DNA from: JAMLHN01 sp035708745
GTDB lineage: Bacteria > Chloroflexota > Chloroflexia > Thermomicrobiales > UBA6265
Reading direction: 5' to 3'
Length of the DNA stretch: 37,205 bases
Assembly (NCBI GenBank): GCA_035708745.1
Contig: DASTFJ010000299.1
Coordinates: 1-37,205, forward strand
The notes under the pieces are model-generated. The model did no database searches. It was given only the letters and a program-made list of their open reading frames with translations, and had not been told where the DNA came from. How positions within the stretch are numbered: position 1 is the stretch's first letter; every line of letters begins with the position of its first letter. This document shows, piece by piece, positions 6,832 to 15,007 of this stretch. The position numbers were made by a program, and so were the translations under genes.

Positions 6832-9446
6832 GTCTTCCAATCGATCTCACCTTCGCTCGCCCGGGGTGGCTTTGGTTGCTCCTGCTCGTGCCCCTGGTGG
6901 CGCTCGCGGGATATGCGCTGGGCCGCAAGCGAGGACTGCGGCCGGCGGGCATCTGGCTGCGCACCGCCGCCATGGCCTTGCTGATTCTGGCGCTGGCGCA
7001 ACCGCTCTGGTCGACCGGCGCGGCCGCGCCGGCCACGGTGGTCGTGGTCGACCGCTCGGCCAGCCTCTCGGGCGATACCTCGACCAGCGTGGTCGACTGG
7101 CTCAATGCCGCGCTCGGCTCCGCTGGCTCGGGCGACCGCGCCGCCGTCGTTGCCTTCGGGGGCAATGCCGAGGTCGCCCAACCGGCTGGCGACGCCAACA
7201 CCATGACCTATCGACCGGATGACAGCCAGATCGACACCGGCGCCACCGATATCGGCAGCGCGCTTTCGATGGCTCGCACCTTGCCGGTTGGCAACAACCG
7301 CCGGATCGTGCTGGTCTCCGACGGCGCCGAAAACAGTGGCTCCGCGCTCGAGCAAGCCGCCCAGGCGGCCTCCGAAGACACCCCGATCGATGTGCTGCCG
7401 GTCGATGGCATCGGTAGCCGCGATCTGCGTATCGACGGGGTGTCCGCGCCGGGCAAGATCTGGCAAGGCGAATCGATGTCCGTGCAGGCCAGCGTGGTCG
7501 CCTCGGAAGAAGGGAGCGGCACGGTCACGCTGCTGGTCGATGGCAAAGAAGCTGCCAGCCAGGACGCCGACTTCCGCTCCGGACTCAATACCTACACCTT
7601 CACGCTCGACGATCTCGGTCCCGGATTCCACCAGCTGCAGGTAACCGTCGATCCGGGCTCGACGAACGACGCCTATGCGGAAAACAACACCCAACCGTTT
7701 GGCGTGGTGGTGCGCGATGCCCCGCATCTCCTCTTCGTTTCCCAGGATGGCGCCGATAACTCGTTCCTGATCGATCAGCTCGAAAACAAGGGCGTGCAGA
7801 TCACCGAAACGCATCCGATCGATCTCCCCGAGCGGCTCTCCGAGCTGAGCGCCTATGACGCGATCGTGCTGGACAACATCCCGGCCGATGCGCTCACGAT
7901 CGGCCAGATCGCCGCCTTACAGCAGGGCGCCCAGGCGCTTGGCCGCGGTCTGATCGTGATCGGCGGCACCAGCGCCTACGGTCCCGGCGCCTACGCCAAT
8001 ACGCCGCTGGAAGATTTGTTGCCGGTCGATGTCAAGGTGACCGAGGGCAAGGAGCGGCAGCGGGTCGCGTTGCTGCTGGTGATCGACACCTCGGGCTCGA
8101 TGGCGCTCGATCCGGTGCAATCGGTCTCCAAGATCGACATGGCCAAGGAAGCCGTGCAGCTGGCGGCTGGCGCGTTGCTCGATGGCGACGAGATTGCCAT
8201 CCTGGCGTTCAACGACAACCAGCAATGGATCATGCGGTTGACCAAGATCGACGGGCAGAGCGACCGCGACCGGATCAACGCCGCCGTCAACGAGTTAGAA
8301 GCAAACGGCGGCACCGAAATCTATCCAGCGCTCGATGTCGGTTACGACGAGCTGTCCAAGTCGGACGCCGATGTGCGCCATATCGTTCTGCTTTCCGATG
8401 GCAAATCCTCCACCGGCACGCCCGACAGCTATGCAAAGCTGATCGAGGGGATGCGGCAATCGGGCACGACCCTCTCCACCATCGCCATCGGCGACGATGC
8501 CGATACCGATTTGCTGCAACAACTCGCCGAGGAGGGCAACGGCCGCTATCACGCCGCCGCAACCCCGCAGGACATTCCACGGCTGACCCTGCAGGAAGCG
8601 CAGGGCGCCGGCAGTCAATCGGTGGTGCGCGGCGACTTCCAACCGATCCAGACGACCGCCAGCCCGATCATGACCGGATTCGACCCGAGCGATCTCCCTC
8701 CCCTCTCCGGCTACGACTACGCCGAGATCAAGGATGGCGCGCAAACCGTGCTCACCAGTGACCGGGACGATCCAGTGCTGGCCAAATGGCAATATGGGCT
8801 GGGTCGCGTGGTCGCCTGGACAGCCGACGACGGCGTCGATTTCGCCAACCAATGGCAGGAGTGGGATGGGTATGCCGATTTCTGGTTCAACATGATCCAG
8901 TGGGCCCTCCCCGATCCTGAGCGTGGCGCGGTGGAGGTGAATTCCGAGCGCGACGGCTCGGACGCGCTCGTGACCCTTTCATCGTCGGGCGACAGTACGG
9001 ATTATGTCGATCTAAATGATGCCAAGGTCACGATCACCGGGCCGGATGGCAGCGTCGCAACGGGTCTGACACCCTATCAATCGGCGCCGGGCGAATGGCA
9101 GGTGCGGGTTGCCGATCCCCAGGCCGGCGCCTATCAGATCTCGGTCGACGCCGGGGACGGCTCCCCGACTCTGTCGACCTTTTCGATTCCCGCCTCGCCC
9201 GAGCTGAAACCCGATCCCGAGGCTGGCGCGCTCATGCAGCAGATCGCCGGCCGCACCGGCGGCCGCGTGCTCTCCCTGGACGATCCCTCCGCCCTCTTCG
9301 ACGTCCCCACCGGCGACGGCCACGGCATCGCCAGCTACCGGGCTGTCTGGTGGATTCCCCTCGGACTCTCGCTCGCCCTCGTCCTCCTCGAGCTCGCGTA
9401 CCGCTACGGCGCCCTCGACCGCCTCCGCCGCCCCGCGACCGCGTAG
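6828..9446 (+). CDS. Large membrane protein with two VWA domains and a glutamine-amidotransferase-like fold
   Basis: An 872-residue protein starting at the ATG that overlaps the previous stop; the frame is open further upstream inside the preceding gene, but coupling and family layout favour 6828. Two N-terminal hydrophobic segments (about 15-32 and 45-62) precede a first VWA-like domain (VVVVDRSASLSG, then IVLVSDGAENSG). A beta-sandwich region follows, then a class-I amidotransferase-like segment (AIVLDNIP, LIVIGGTSAYGPG) with no nucleophilic Cys visible. A canonical second VWA domain has LLVIDTSGSM and later LLSDGKSSTG. A C-terminal helix (about 843-862) ends the protein. Proteins of this double-VWA type are frequent in Chloroflexota and Actinobacteria next to BatA and DUF58 genes. 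It is the last gene of the operon, and repeats begin 3 bases after its stop. The molecular target is unknown. Confidence 0.85.
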   Translation: MSLPIDLTFARPGWLWLLLLVPLVALAGYALGRKRGLRPAGIWLRTAAMALLILALAQPLWSTGAAAPATVVVVDRSASLSGDTSTSVVDWLNAALGSAGSGDRAAVVAFGGNAEVAQPAGDANTMTYRPDDSQIDTGATDIGSALSMARTLPVGNNRRIVLVSDGAENSGSALEQAAQAASEDTPIDVLPVDGIGSRDLRIDGVSAPGKIWQGESMSVQASVVASEEGSGTVTLLVDGKEAASQDADFRSGLNTYTFTLDDLGPGFHQLQVTVDPGSTNDAYAENNTQPFGVVVRDAPHLLFVSQDGADNSFLIDQLENKGVQITETHPIDLPERLSELSAYDAIVLDNIPADALTIGQIAALQQGAQALGRGLIVIGGTSAYGPGAYANTPLEDLLPVDVKVTEGKERQRVALLLVIDTSGSMALDPVQSVSKIDMAKEAVQLAAGALLDGDEIAILAFNDNQQWIMRLTKIDGQSDRDRINAAVNELEANGGTEIYPALDVGYDELSKSDADVRHIVLLSDGKSSTGTPDSYAKLIEGMRQSGTTLSTIAIGDDADTDLLQQLAEEGNGRYHAAATPQDIPRLTLQEAQGAGSQSVVRGDFQPIQTTASPIMTGFDPSDLPPLSGYDYAEIKDGAQTVLTSDRDDPVLAKWQYGLGRVVAWTADDGVDFANQWQEWDGYADFWFNMIQWALPDPERGAVEVNSERDGSDALVTLSSSGDSTDYVDLNDAKVTITGPDGSVATGLTPYQSAPGEWQVRVADPQAGAYQISVDAGDGSPTLSTFSIPASPELKPDPEAGALMQQIAGRTGGRVLSLDDPSALFDVPTGDGHGIASYRAVWWIPLGLSLALVLLELAYRYGALDRLRRPATA

Positions 9447-9448
9447 CC

Positions 9449-9535
9449 CCCGTCATCCCGACCGCCCTATCGTCGTCCCGACCGAAGTGGAGAGCCTGCC
9501 CTGAGCGAAGTCGAATGGGGACCTCTCCTCCCCCT
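9449..9535. repeat. Dispersed intergenic repeat (DFAQGRLST family)
   Basis: It carries the modules CGTCATCCCGACC, TCGTCGTCCCGACCGAAGTG and CCTGAGCGAAGTCGAATGGG in tandem. Read on the minus strand it translates to the familiar repeat-derived peptide FDFAQGRLST. Related copies lie at 4648-4819, 21776-21870 and 31637-31700. It starts directly after the VWA operon stop and may contribute to transcript termination, although no T-tract is seen. Confidence 0.7.
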
Positions 9536-9563
9536 GCAATCCAGCCTCCCCCACACCACCCTC

Positions 9564-9625
9564 GGTCGTAGCGCAAGGTCTCCGCGCCCTGCGCCTCGCT
9601 CGGGAGAGCGCAGCTCGATAACCAA
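9564..9625 (+). repeat. Dispersed GC-rich repeat, copy A
   Basis: The sequence begins GGTCGTAGCGCAAGGTCTCC and continues through CGCGCCCTGCGCC to GCAGCTCGATAACC. A copy in the opposite orientation lies at 10166-10224 and a better-paired copy at 35944-36003. Its internal hairpin is partly degraded compared with the 35944 copy. Confidence 0.6.
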
Positions 9626-9666
9626 CCTCGCCCATTACTAATCCCAAGATCGAAAACCCACACCCC

Positions 9667-9696
9667 TTGACAGATAAAGAACACATGTTCTATCAT
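9667..9696 (+). promoter_or_regulatory. Sigma-70-like promoter with SOS-type GAAC-N4-GTTC box
   Basis: TTGACA (9667-9672) and TATCAT (9691-9696) are separated by 18 bases. Between them lies GAACACATGTTC (9679-9690), which fits the Gram-positive LexA/DinR core GAACRNRYGTTC; the flanking A and T extend the symmetry by one base. The stretch is AT-rich against GC-rich surroundings. No recognisable gene follows on the plus strand before the convergent hydrolase gene ends at 10266; only an open frame of about 50 codons starts at 9685. Confidence 0.45.
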
Positions 9697-10265
9697 GCAA
9701 GCAAGCGGCACATCTGGCATGGGTGCGGGCCTGGGCAGCACTTGACCCTGCTCGGGCTGGTTACCCGTCATCCACACTCGGTGCTGGATCCCGGCTTCCG
9801 GAAGCGTCTCGGTCGATCCCACCGCCTATTTGAAAAACCCTACTGAACCCACTACATGAGCAGCCTAACGCCGATCCCCGTCGCAACACCCCCGCCCCCG
9901 TTGTCATTCGGAGTGGTGCGTCCAATCGAACATGTCGGGTTGTGGCCCATCGTCGCAGTGCCCGCCCCCTAGTGTCCTTCTGAACGCAGTGAAGAACCTC
10001 TCTCGTCGGATTGGCCGCCAACCCTGTCACCGGAACCAGACAAACTGCATTGGACACCCTACTCAGCGCAGCGAAGAATCCCTCCTCGTCCTTACGCGAC
10101 TGGTGCGGATTGCCCACCACGACATGAACACGTGGCAAACCACGAGAAGGCGGTGGGCTGCGCCGTTCTCGAGCTGCCCTCTCCCGAGCGAGGCGCACGG
10201 CACAGAGGCGCGTGCGCTACGACCGGGGTGGTACGCCGGAAAAGAGCGTGTGTCGCGATGGCGCG
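9697..10265. other. Gene-free mosaic of dispersed repeats
   Basis: No coding gene is supported. The stretch contains a module near 9766-9805 (CCGTCATCCACACTCGGTGC), a second dispersed repeat at 9973-10009 that matches 36051-36087, a variant near 10056-10095 (CAGCGCAGCGAAGAATCCCT), and the inverted copy of the 9564 repeat at 10166-10224. It appears to be an accumulation of small mobile repeats between the ends of two convergent transcription units. Confidence 0.5.
10166..10224 (-). repeat. Dispersed GC-rich repeat, copy B (inverted)
   Basis: On the minus strand this reads GGTCGTAGCGCACGCGCC and continues to GCGCCTCGCTCGGGAGAG and GCAGCTCGAGAA, closely matching 9564-9625. The two copies face each other across about 540 bases. 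Confidence 0.6.
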
Positions 10266-11648
10266 CTAATCGTCTGAATCGTCAGAGGGATCATCGCCGG
10301 TTGGGTCTTCGAGGGCGTCTCGGCGCACGGCAGCGGCGTCGACGCTGATGACCACGTCTTCGGCGGGAGCCGCGGGTGCCGCGGGCGCGGTGGTTTGCGG
10401 AGCGGGAGCCGGGCTGTAGACCGCATCCACCTGGGTGGACCTGGCCGGCCGGGGCCCGTCCTCGAGCCCTTCGATGCCGAAGGCGCCGAAGAGCCATTGC
10501 GCCGCGACGTCCATCCAGTCGTCGATCTGGTCGTAGGCGCAGTGGCCCGATTGCTCGTACCAGATCAGAGTCGCCAGATCGCCGAGGCTCGCGGCGACGT
10601 GCATCGACTCGGATGACGGGATCAGCTGGTCTTGGCCGGCGCCGACCACGAGCACCGGGCATTTGACCCGGTGCAGCAGATCGGAAACGCCGAAATCCTG
10701 CAAGGCAAACGGCAACGAGGCAGCCTGTCCCGCCAGCGCCACCAGAAACCGCGCCGCCGGCGGGGGAACATTGGGCGCCCAGAAACGCGGCTCGAAGGGT
10801 GGCGAAACGGCCATCACCGCACCGATGCGCCGGTCGAGCGCGGCCGAGCGCAAGGCGACCGAGCTGCCGATGCTGATTCCCATCAGACCGATGTGCTGCT
10901 CGTCCAGATCGCGGTCGTGCAAAGCCAGCGCATAGATACCGTCGGTAATATCGTCGCATTGGCTGGAGAGCTTCAGATTGCCGGCGGCTTCGCCGGTGCC
11001 GGGCCAGTCGAGGGTCAGGACGGCGAATCCCGCGTTGCGCAGGGGAGCGGTCCAGAGCAGCAGCTCTTCCTTGGTGGTCGTCGCGCCATTCAACAGGCAG
11101 ACCAGCGGCATCGGCCGCTCGGCATCCTCCGGTTTGCAGAGATACGCCTGCAGCTCGCGCGTGCGCCAGCGAATCTGCACCTTGCGAGTTTCGAAGAGCA
11201 ACTTGGGAATCGCTTGCGAAAACGCCTGCACCGAGGAAGCGCGCAAGGTACGAATCGTGCGCGGATCGTCGTCACTGAGCAGATTGGCGACGTGGTAGCA
11301 CATGGCGGCATTTCGCCGGGCCGCGGCGGCGCGCATCCAGTCGCCCTGGGAATCATCGCGGCGCGATTCCGTGAGAAAACGTTGCGCCGCTCGGTTCCAG
11401 GCCCCCACCCAGTCGTTGATGCGCTGGACTTCACTCAGCGCGCGCTCGGTGGTCGAGGGCGGGATCAGCATGGCATCGAGCCGGTACCGAAAATCGTCCG
11501 GTACGAGACTCTTCTGCGAGCGCAACCAGCGCGGTCCCCCCGTTCGGCTGCCAAAGAGGCGGCTGAAGGGCGAGGAGCGTTCCGGTCGTGGTGGCGCGGC
11601 CCAGGAGCTGGCCTCGACCGATTCGTTCTCAGGTGGGTGGTCTGTCAT
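10266..11648 (-). CDS. FrsA-like alpha/beta hydrolase (esterase/acyl hydrolase)
   Basis: A 460-residue predicted cytoplasmic serine hydrolase. An N-terminal helical region (about 50-160) precedes the alpha/beta-hydrolase core. The oxyanion region is near LLNGATTTKEE (185-195), followed by TLDWPGTGEA (212-221). The nucleophile elbow GISIGS has Ser259, the acid is probably the Asp in VVGAGQDQLIP, and the His lies in EQSGHCAYD. This arrangement matches the FrsA/DUF1100 esterase family, whose members hydrolyse esters, but the substrate cannot be read from sequence. The last 60 residues are Pro/Ala-rich and then acidic (ending DDPSDDSDD), probably disordered. No signal peptide is present. The start overlaps the macro-domain gene stop as ATGA (11645-11648), so the two are co-transcribed and translationally coupled. 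Confidence 0.85.
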   Translation of the reverse strand: MTDHPPENESVEASSWAAPPRPERSSPFSRLFGSRTGGPRWLRSQKSLVPDDFRYRLDAMLIPPSTTERALSEVQRINDWVGAWNRAAQRFLTESRRDDSQGDWMRAAAARRNAAMCYHVANLLSDDDPRTIRTLRASSVQAFSQAIPKLLFETRKVQIRWRTRELQAYLCKPEDAERPMPLVCLLNGATTTKEELLLWTAPLRNAGFAVLTLDWPGTGEAAGNLKLSSQCDDITDGIYALALHDRDLDEQHIGLMGISIGSSVALRSAALDRRIGAVMAVSPPFEPRFWAPNVPPPAARFLVALAGQAASLPFALQDFGVSDLLHRVKCPVLVVGAGQDQLIPSSESMHVAASLGDLATLIWYEQSGHCAYDQIDDWMDVAAQWLFGAFGIEGLEDGPRPARSTQVDAVYSPAPAPQTTAPAAPAAPAEDVVISVDAAAVRRDALEDPTGDDPSDDSDD

Positions 11649-12235
11649 TCCTGTCCGGTCCAGCGGCGCTCGCGGGTTCGCGCCAGCGCGTCGGCGACGA
11701 TCGGCAGATCGTCTTCGAAACGGGCGGCAAGGATGAGCTGTTCGATGCGGGTAGTCGACCGGCGGGTATGCGCTACCGCTTCGTCCAATTGTGCCTCGAT
11801 CATCTGCGTGCGGGCATCGGCGCTGTCGTCGGCGGAAATTCCCATGAGCGGCATGGCGACGGTGCGGTAGCGATGCTCGTCGGCCAGCCGCAGTGCCGAC
11901 GCGATGGCGCGCCGCATGGTCGACCGCTCGATCCGCTGGCCGAGCTGCTCGGTCACCACGGCATGGATGATCGCCTCGATCCCCCGCTCCGCCAAGCGGC
12001 CCGATGTGGTGACGATGGCGGTTCCCGGCTCGATTGGCGCATACGACATGGCTTCCCGCTCGACATCGAGGCCGGCACTGGACCGGACCGCGCTGATTGC
12101 CCCGGTACCCATGACTCCCCGGCTATTGGCTGGATAGATCACTGCCTGTACGGGCTGATCGACGGTTTCTCCAAGCGTCGTGGCGATGCGCATGCGGCCA
12201 AACCAGGCCTCGTTTGCATCCAGCGTTTCAGGCAT
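11645..12235 (-). CDS. Macro domain protein (ADP-ribose binding)
   Basis: A 196-residue protein. Residues about 27-130 show the macro-domain pattern: AVIYPANSRGVMGTGAISAV (phosphate and ribose-binding loops, with the N of PANSRG in the usual place), then APIEPGTAIVTTSG, a histidine-containing AIIHAVV strand, and TVAMPLMGIS near the C-terminus (the second glycine-rich loop). Macro domains bind ADP-ribose, poly-ADP-ribose or related nucleotides, and some remove ADP-ribose from proteins; activity here is unproven. The C-terminal 60 residues are helical. The gene is first in a two-gene unit with the downstream hydrolase, which invites the idea that hydrolase and macro domain act on the same acyl- or ADP-ribosyl-linked substrate (inference). 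The Shine-Dalgarno sequence is weak (GGA about 8 bases upstream). Confidence 0.8.
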   Translation of the reverse strand: MPETLDANEAWFGRMRIATTLGETVDQPVQAVIYPANSRGVMGTGAISAVRSSAGLDVEREAMSYAPIEPGTAIVTTSGRLAERGIEAIIHAVVTEQLGQRIERSTMRRAIASALRLADEHRYRTVAMPLMGISADDSADARTQMIEAQLDEAVAHTRRSTTRIEQLILAARFEDDLPIVADALARTRERRWTGQE

Positions 12236-12289
12236 TCAACCCATCCAGGAGACGCGTGCGGGCGCGATTGAAAGAGTCTACCATCGTGA

Positions 12290-12481
12290 CCGCGAGGTCC
12301 TGAGCCCTGAGCCTTGAGTCCTGAGCCTCGAGACGATCGTAGGGCACGGACTTCGCGCCGTGCCTGAGTCGTCCGTAATGAAGGGCGTCCCCCACCTTCT
12401 CGGGTTCGCGTGCTGCGTGCTGCGTGTTGACGGCTCCGAAGCGTCTCAGGCCGCAGGGCTCAGGACCCAGGGCCGACGACC
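12290..12481. repeat. Intergenic CTGAG-rich repeat region, copy 1
   Basis: Short tandem CCTGAG/CTTGAG units occupy 12298-12330. A small hairpin follows (GGCACGG near 12344 and CCGTGCC near 12359), and an inverted complement of the first part (GGGCTCAGGACCCAGGGC) lies near 12456-12473. A related arrangement lies at 15899-15995, so the sigma/anti-sigma pair is bracketed by two copies. The promoter of the macro-domain gene must lie here, but I cannot point to it. Confidence 0.45.
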
Positions 12482-15007
12482 TCACCCGCCCTGGATGACA
12501 TCGAGACTGGTCGATTTCAGCGCGGCGTCGTCGCCGATTTGCAGATAGTAAATCGTGCCGCTGATCCAGTAGACCCCGCCGATTGGCTGGGTACCGTCGA
12601 GCGTGCCCAGGTCGTCCCCTTGGTACGAGACGACATGCAATGCCGTGCCGGTCGATACCACGACTTCTTCGCCGCTGGTGGAAAAGGCGTAGCCGCCGTT
12701 CGTTCCGTCGAATGGCGCGGTCGCGACCGCGGCGCCGGGACTGTCGGTCCAGGCGATGATGACCTGATCGCCGGCCGAATACGCCATCAGCCCCTCGCCC
12801 GGGCTCAACACCGGCGCTCCGACATAGCCGTAGTTGTTGGCGCCCAGGTCGGCTTCGCTGCCATCGGCTCCAATCAGCAACCAGCTGGAATCGGTTGGCA
12901 CCAGCATGCCGTTGCTGGACCAGACCGGACGGTCGCCGCTCAGGTTGGCCGAATCGCTGGTCCAGATGGCGCCGTTGTCAGAACCGTCGATCGAGGCGCT
13001 ATGGATCTCCATGGCGCCCGGGCGGTCTGGGAAGGTTCGCAGGAAGTAGAACGAGCTGCCGTTGCCGCCGATGGGGACATCGCTGCTGGCTTCGTCCTCG
13101 CTGGCAGGTACGTAGCTCAGCTCCCCGCTCTCGCTGTTCCAGATACCGACGACAGTGCCGGAGTCCCCGGGAGCGCTGAACATCATGGCGCTCCCTGCCC
13201 AAACCGGCAGATTTCCAGGGCCAAGAGTTATGACAAGTTCACCGTCCAGATTGGCGACGGCAAGCTGCCCATCGGGCGCGGTCACCGCATAGAGATTCAT
13301 CCCCGGCGAGAATTCCAACCGACCTAATGGAGACGATGTGCCGGAGGGCAGCCCGGTGATGGTGTCGGAGAGATCGAGGCCCGAAGGCTGGATGGATTCG
13401 TCTACAGTTGCAACCGCCGTCGGTTCTGCTGGCTCCTCTTCGCCGCCCACGCCGGCTTCCGTGCTTTGCTCGCTTTCGCTTTCAGCAGCGCTCCCCTCGC
13501 CCGGCGCCTCGGTGGCATCGGTCGAGACGATTTGCGGGGAGTCGCCCTGGTCGCCCCCAGTGTTGCTGGCCGCTTCGACATCGGACCCGTCGCTTGCCAC
13601 GATGGGCGGCGATCCGTCGTTTTCGCCAGACGGTCCCGCTCCCTGATCGTTGCCCTCCTGGCCACTGCCCTGGCTGCCGTTGCCACTCTGCGTGTTGCCG
13701 TCATTCGCCGTGCCGCCGCCGCCGTTGTTGTCGATCTGATTGGTATCGACCTCTCCCGTGACCGGCGCGATCGTCGGTTGCGTGAAGGGCCCTTGCGGCG
13801 TTTGGGTGGGTGCTGGCGGCGGGGCAGGCACAGTAGCGGTGGGGCTCGACTCCGCCGCGGCGATGACCGGTGTGGAATCCGGCTCTTGCGGGGTCGAGGT
13901 GACCTCCACCGAGATCTCCTCGCTGGCGATGGCCGTCGTTTCGCCGGCGGGCGGCTCGGTGCTGGGCTCGGTCGCTGGCTCGGTCGCATCGACCGAGATT
14001 TCGACCGGTGTCGGAGTCATCGTCGGTTCGCTCGGCGTTTCGGTTGGCGTCGCGGTCGCCGGTGCTTCGGTTGGTGCTTCGGTCGGTTCTTCGGTCGGTT
14101 GCTCCGGCGTCTCGGTGGCCGCGACCTCGGTCGAATCCGTCTCCGGCGTGGCCGTTGGCTCCGCCGGCGTCGGCGAAGCGGACGGCGTAGATTCCTCGAC
14201 CGGCGGAACCGGCGTGCCCTCCACCCCGCCGATGGCGGCGACAGCCACCCCGCCCGATTCCTCGGTTGCGGTCGGCGGAACCGCGGCAGCGGTCGGCGTT
14301 TTTCCACCGCTGCCGGCTGTTGGCGTCTTCGTCTTGTCGATCGTGTACGCGAAGGCCGGATCGAGCGTCGCCGTCGGCGGCGCCTCGCTGTTCGACGACG
14401 CTTGCGTGGGCTGATTTGCCGCCTTTGTAGGCTGACTTGCCGTCTTTGTGGGCTGGCTACCGGTCTGGGTCGGCTGGACCGTTTGGCTTTCGCTGGTTTC
14501 CTCCGCCGGCGGAACGACGACCCGCGCGGTTTCGGTCGGGCCCACTTGCGCCAATGCCGGCTCGGCTGTGGCGGTGCGGTCGAGCTGTTGCGCGATGCCG
14601 CCGTTGGGCGCCTCGATCGACGGTCCGGTGCCATTGCGGTCGCCCGCCATGCGGATCAACAGGAAAACGGACACCAGCGTGAGCACCGCCAGCGCGCCGA
14701 GCGCCACACGCAAACCGCTATTGCCGCCGGTGGCCGGAAAGAGCCCTGCCAGCGACCAGCGTTTGTTGCCCTTGGCGATCGATTCGCGGATTTGCCGGTC
14801 GACGATGGCACTGGCCGGGAGCATTGGCAGGCTTGCCAGCTCGCGGCCGAGCACCTCCGCTTGCACCGCGAAGGCGCGGCACAATTCGCACGTTTGCAGA
14901 TGCACGAGCAGGGCGCGGCTGTCGACCCGGTCGAGCAGCTCATCCATGCGGGTCGAGATGAGCATCTCGGCTTCTTCATGGGAGAGCCGGCGCACGCCGT
15001 CGGTCAT
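12482..15007 (-). CDS. Transmembrane anti-sigma factor with Thr/Pro-rich stalk and beta-propeller-like sensor domain
   Basis: An 841-residue protein. The cytoplasmic N-terminus carries an anti-sigma zinc finger of the zf-HC2 type: His36-x3-Cys40-x2-Cys43 (HLQTCELC). One transmembrane helix spans about 99-119. Residues about 130-540 are extremely rich in Thr, Pro, Ser, Glu and Ala (runs such as TEAPTEAPATATP), then Gly/Asn/Asp-rich, consistent with an extended, perhaps glycosylated stalk. Residues about 560-841 form repeated beta-strand blades (VWSSNGM, APVLSPGEGLMAYSAG, YAFSTSGEEVVVSTG) like TolB/WD-type propellers. It should hold the sigma factor encoded just upstream (ATGA overlap 15004-15007) at the membrane and release it when the outer domain senses a signal. 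The signal is unknown. The length is far above ordinary anti-sigma factors (about 200-300 residues). Confidence 0.85.
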   Translation of the reverse strand: MTDGVRRLSHEEAEMLISTRMDELLDRVDSRALLVHLQTCELCRAFAVQAEVLGRELASLPMLPASAIVDRQIRESIAKGNKRWSLAGLFPATGGNSGLRVALGALAVLTLVSVFLLIRMAGDRNGTGPSIEAPNGGIAQQLDRTATAEPALAQVGPTETARVVVPPAEETSESQTVQPTQTGSQPTKTASQPTKAANQPTQASSNSEAPPTATLDPAFAYTIDKTKTPTAGSGGKTPTAAAVPPTATEESGGVAVAAIGGVEGTPVPPVEESTPSASPTPAEPTATPETDSTEVAATETPEQPTEEPTEAPTEAPATATPTETPSEPTMTPTPVEISVDATEPATEPSTEPPAGETTAIASEEISVEVTSTPQEPDSTPVIAAAESSPTATVPAPPPAPTQTPQGPFTQPTIAPVTGEVDTNQIDNNGGGGTANDGNTQSGNGSQGSGQEGNDQGAGPSGENDGSPPIVASDGSDVEAASNTGGDQGDSPQIVSTDATEAPGEGSAAESESEQSTEAGVGGEEEPAEPTAVATVDESIQPSGLDLSDTITGLPSGTSSPLGRLEFSPGMNLYAVTAPDGQLAVANLDGELVITLGPGNLPVWAGSAMMFSAPGDSGTVVGIWNSESGELSYVPASEDEASSDVPIGGNGSSFYFLRTFPDRPGAMEIHSASIDGSDNGAIWTSDSANLSGDRPVWSSNGMLVPTDSSWLLIGADGSEADLGANNYGYVGAPVLSPGEGLMAYSAGDQVIIAWTDSPGAAVATAPFDGTNGGYAFSTSGEEVVVSTGTALHVVSYQGDDLGTLDGTQPIGGVYWISGTIYYLQIGDDAALKSTSLDVIQGG

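Noticed and set aside
9685..9846. Open frame of about 50 codons starting inside the SOS-like promoter
   Set aside because: The ATG lies upstream of the -10 box, so it could not be in the transcript from that promoter, and the peptide translates a repeat (VTRHPHSVLDPGF).
10632..11870. 412-codon plus-strand frame opposite the hydrolase
   Set aside because: It is a shadow frame; the minus strand has a complete serine-hydrolase triad and coupling to the macro gene.
12290..12340. Possible CRISPR-like tandem CTGAG repeats
   Set aside because: The units are only 6-8 bases without spacers of constant length and no cas genes are present.
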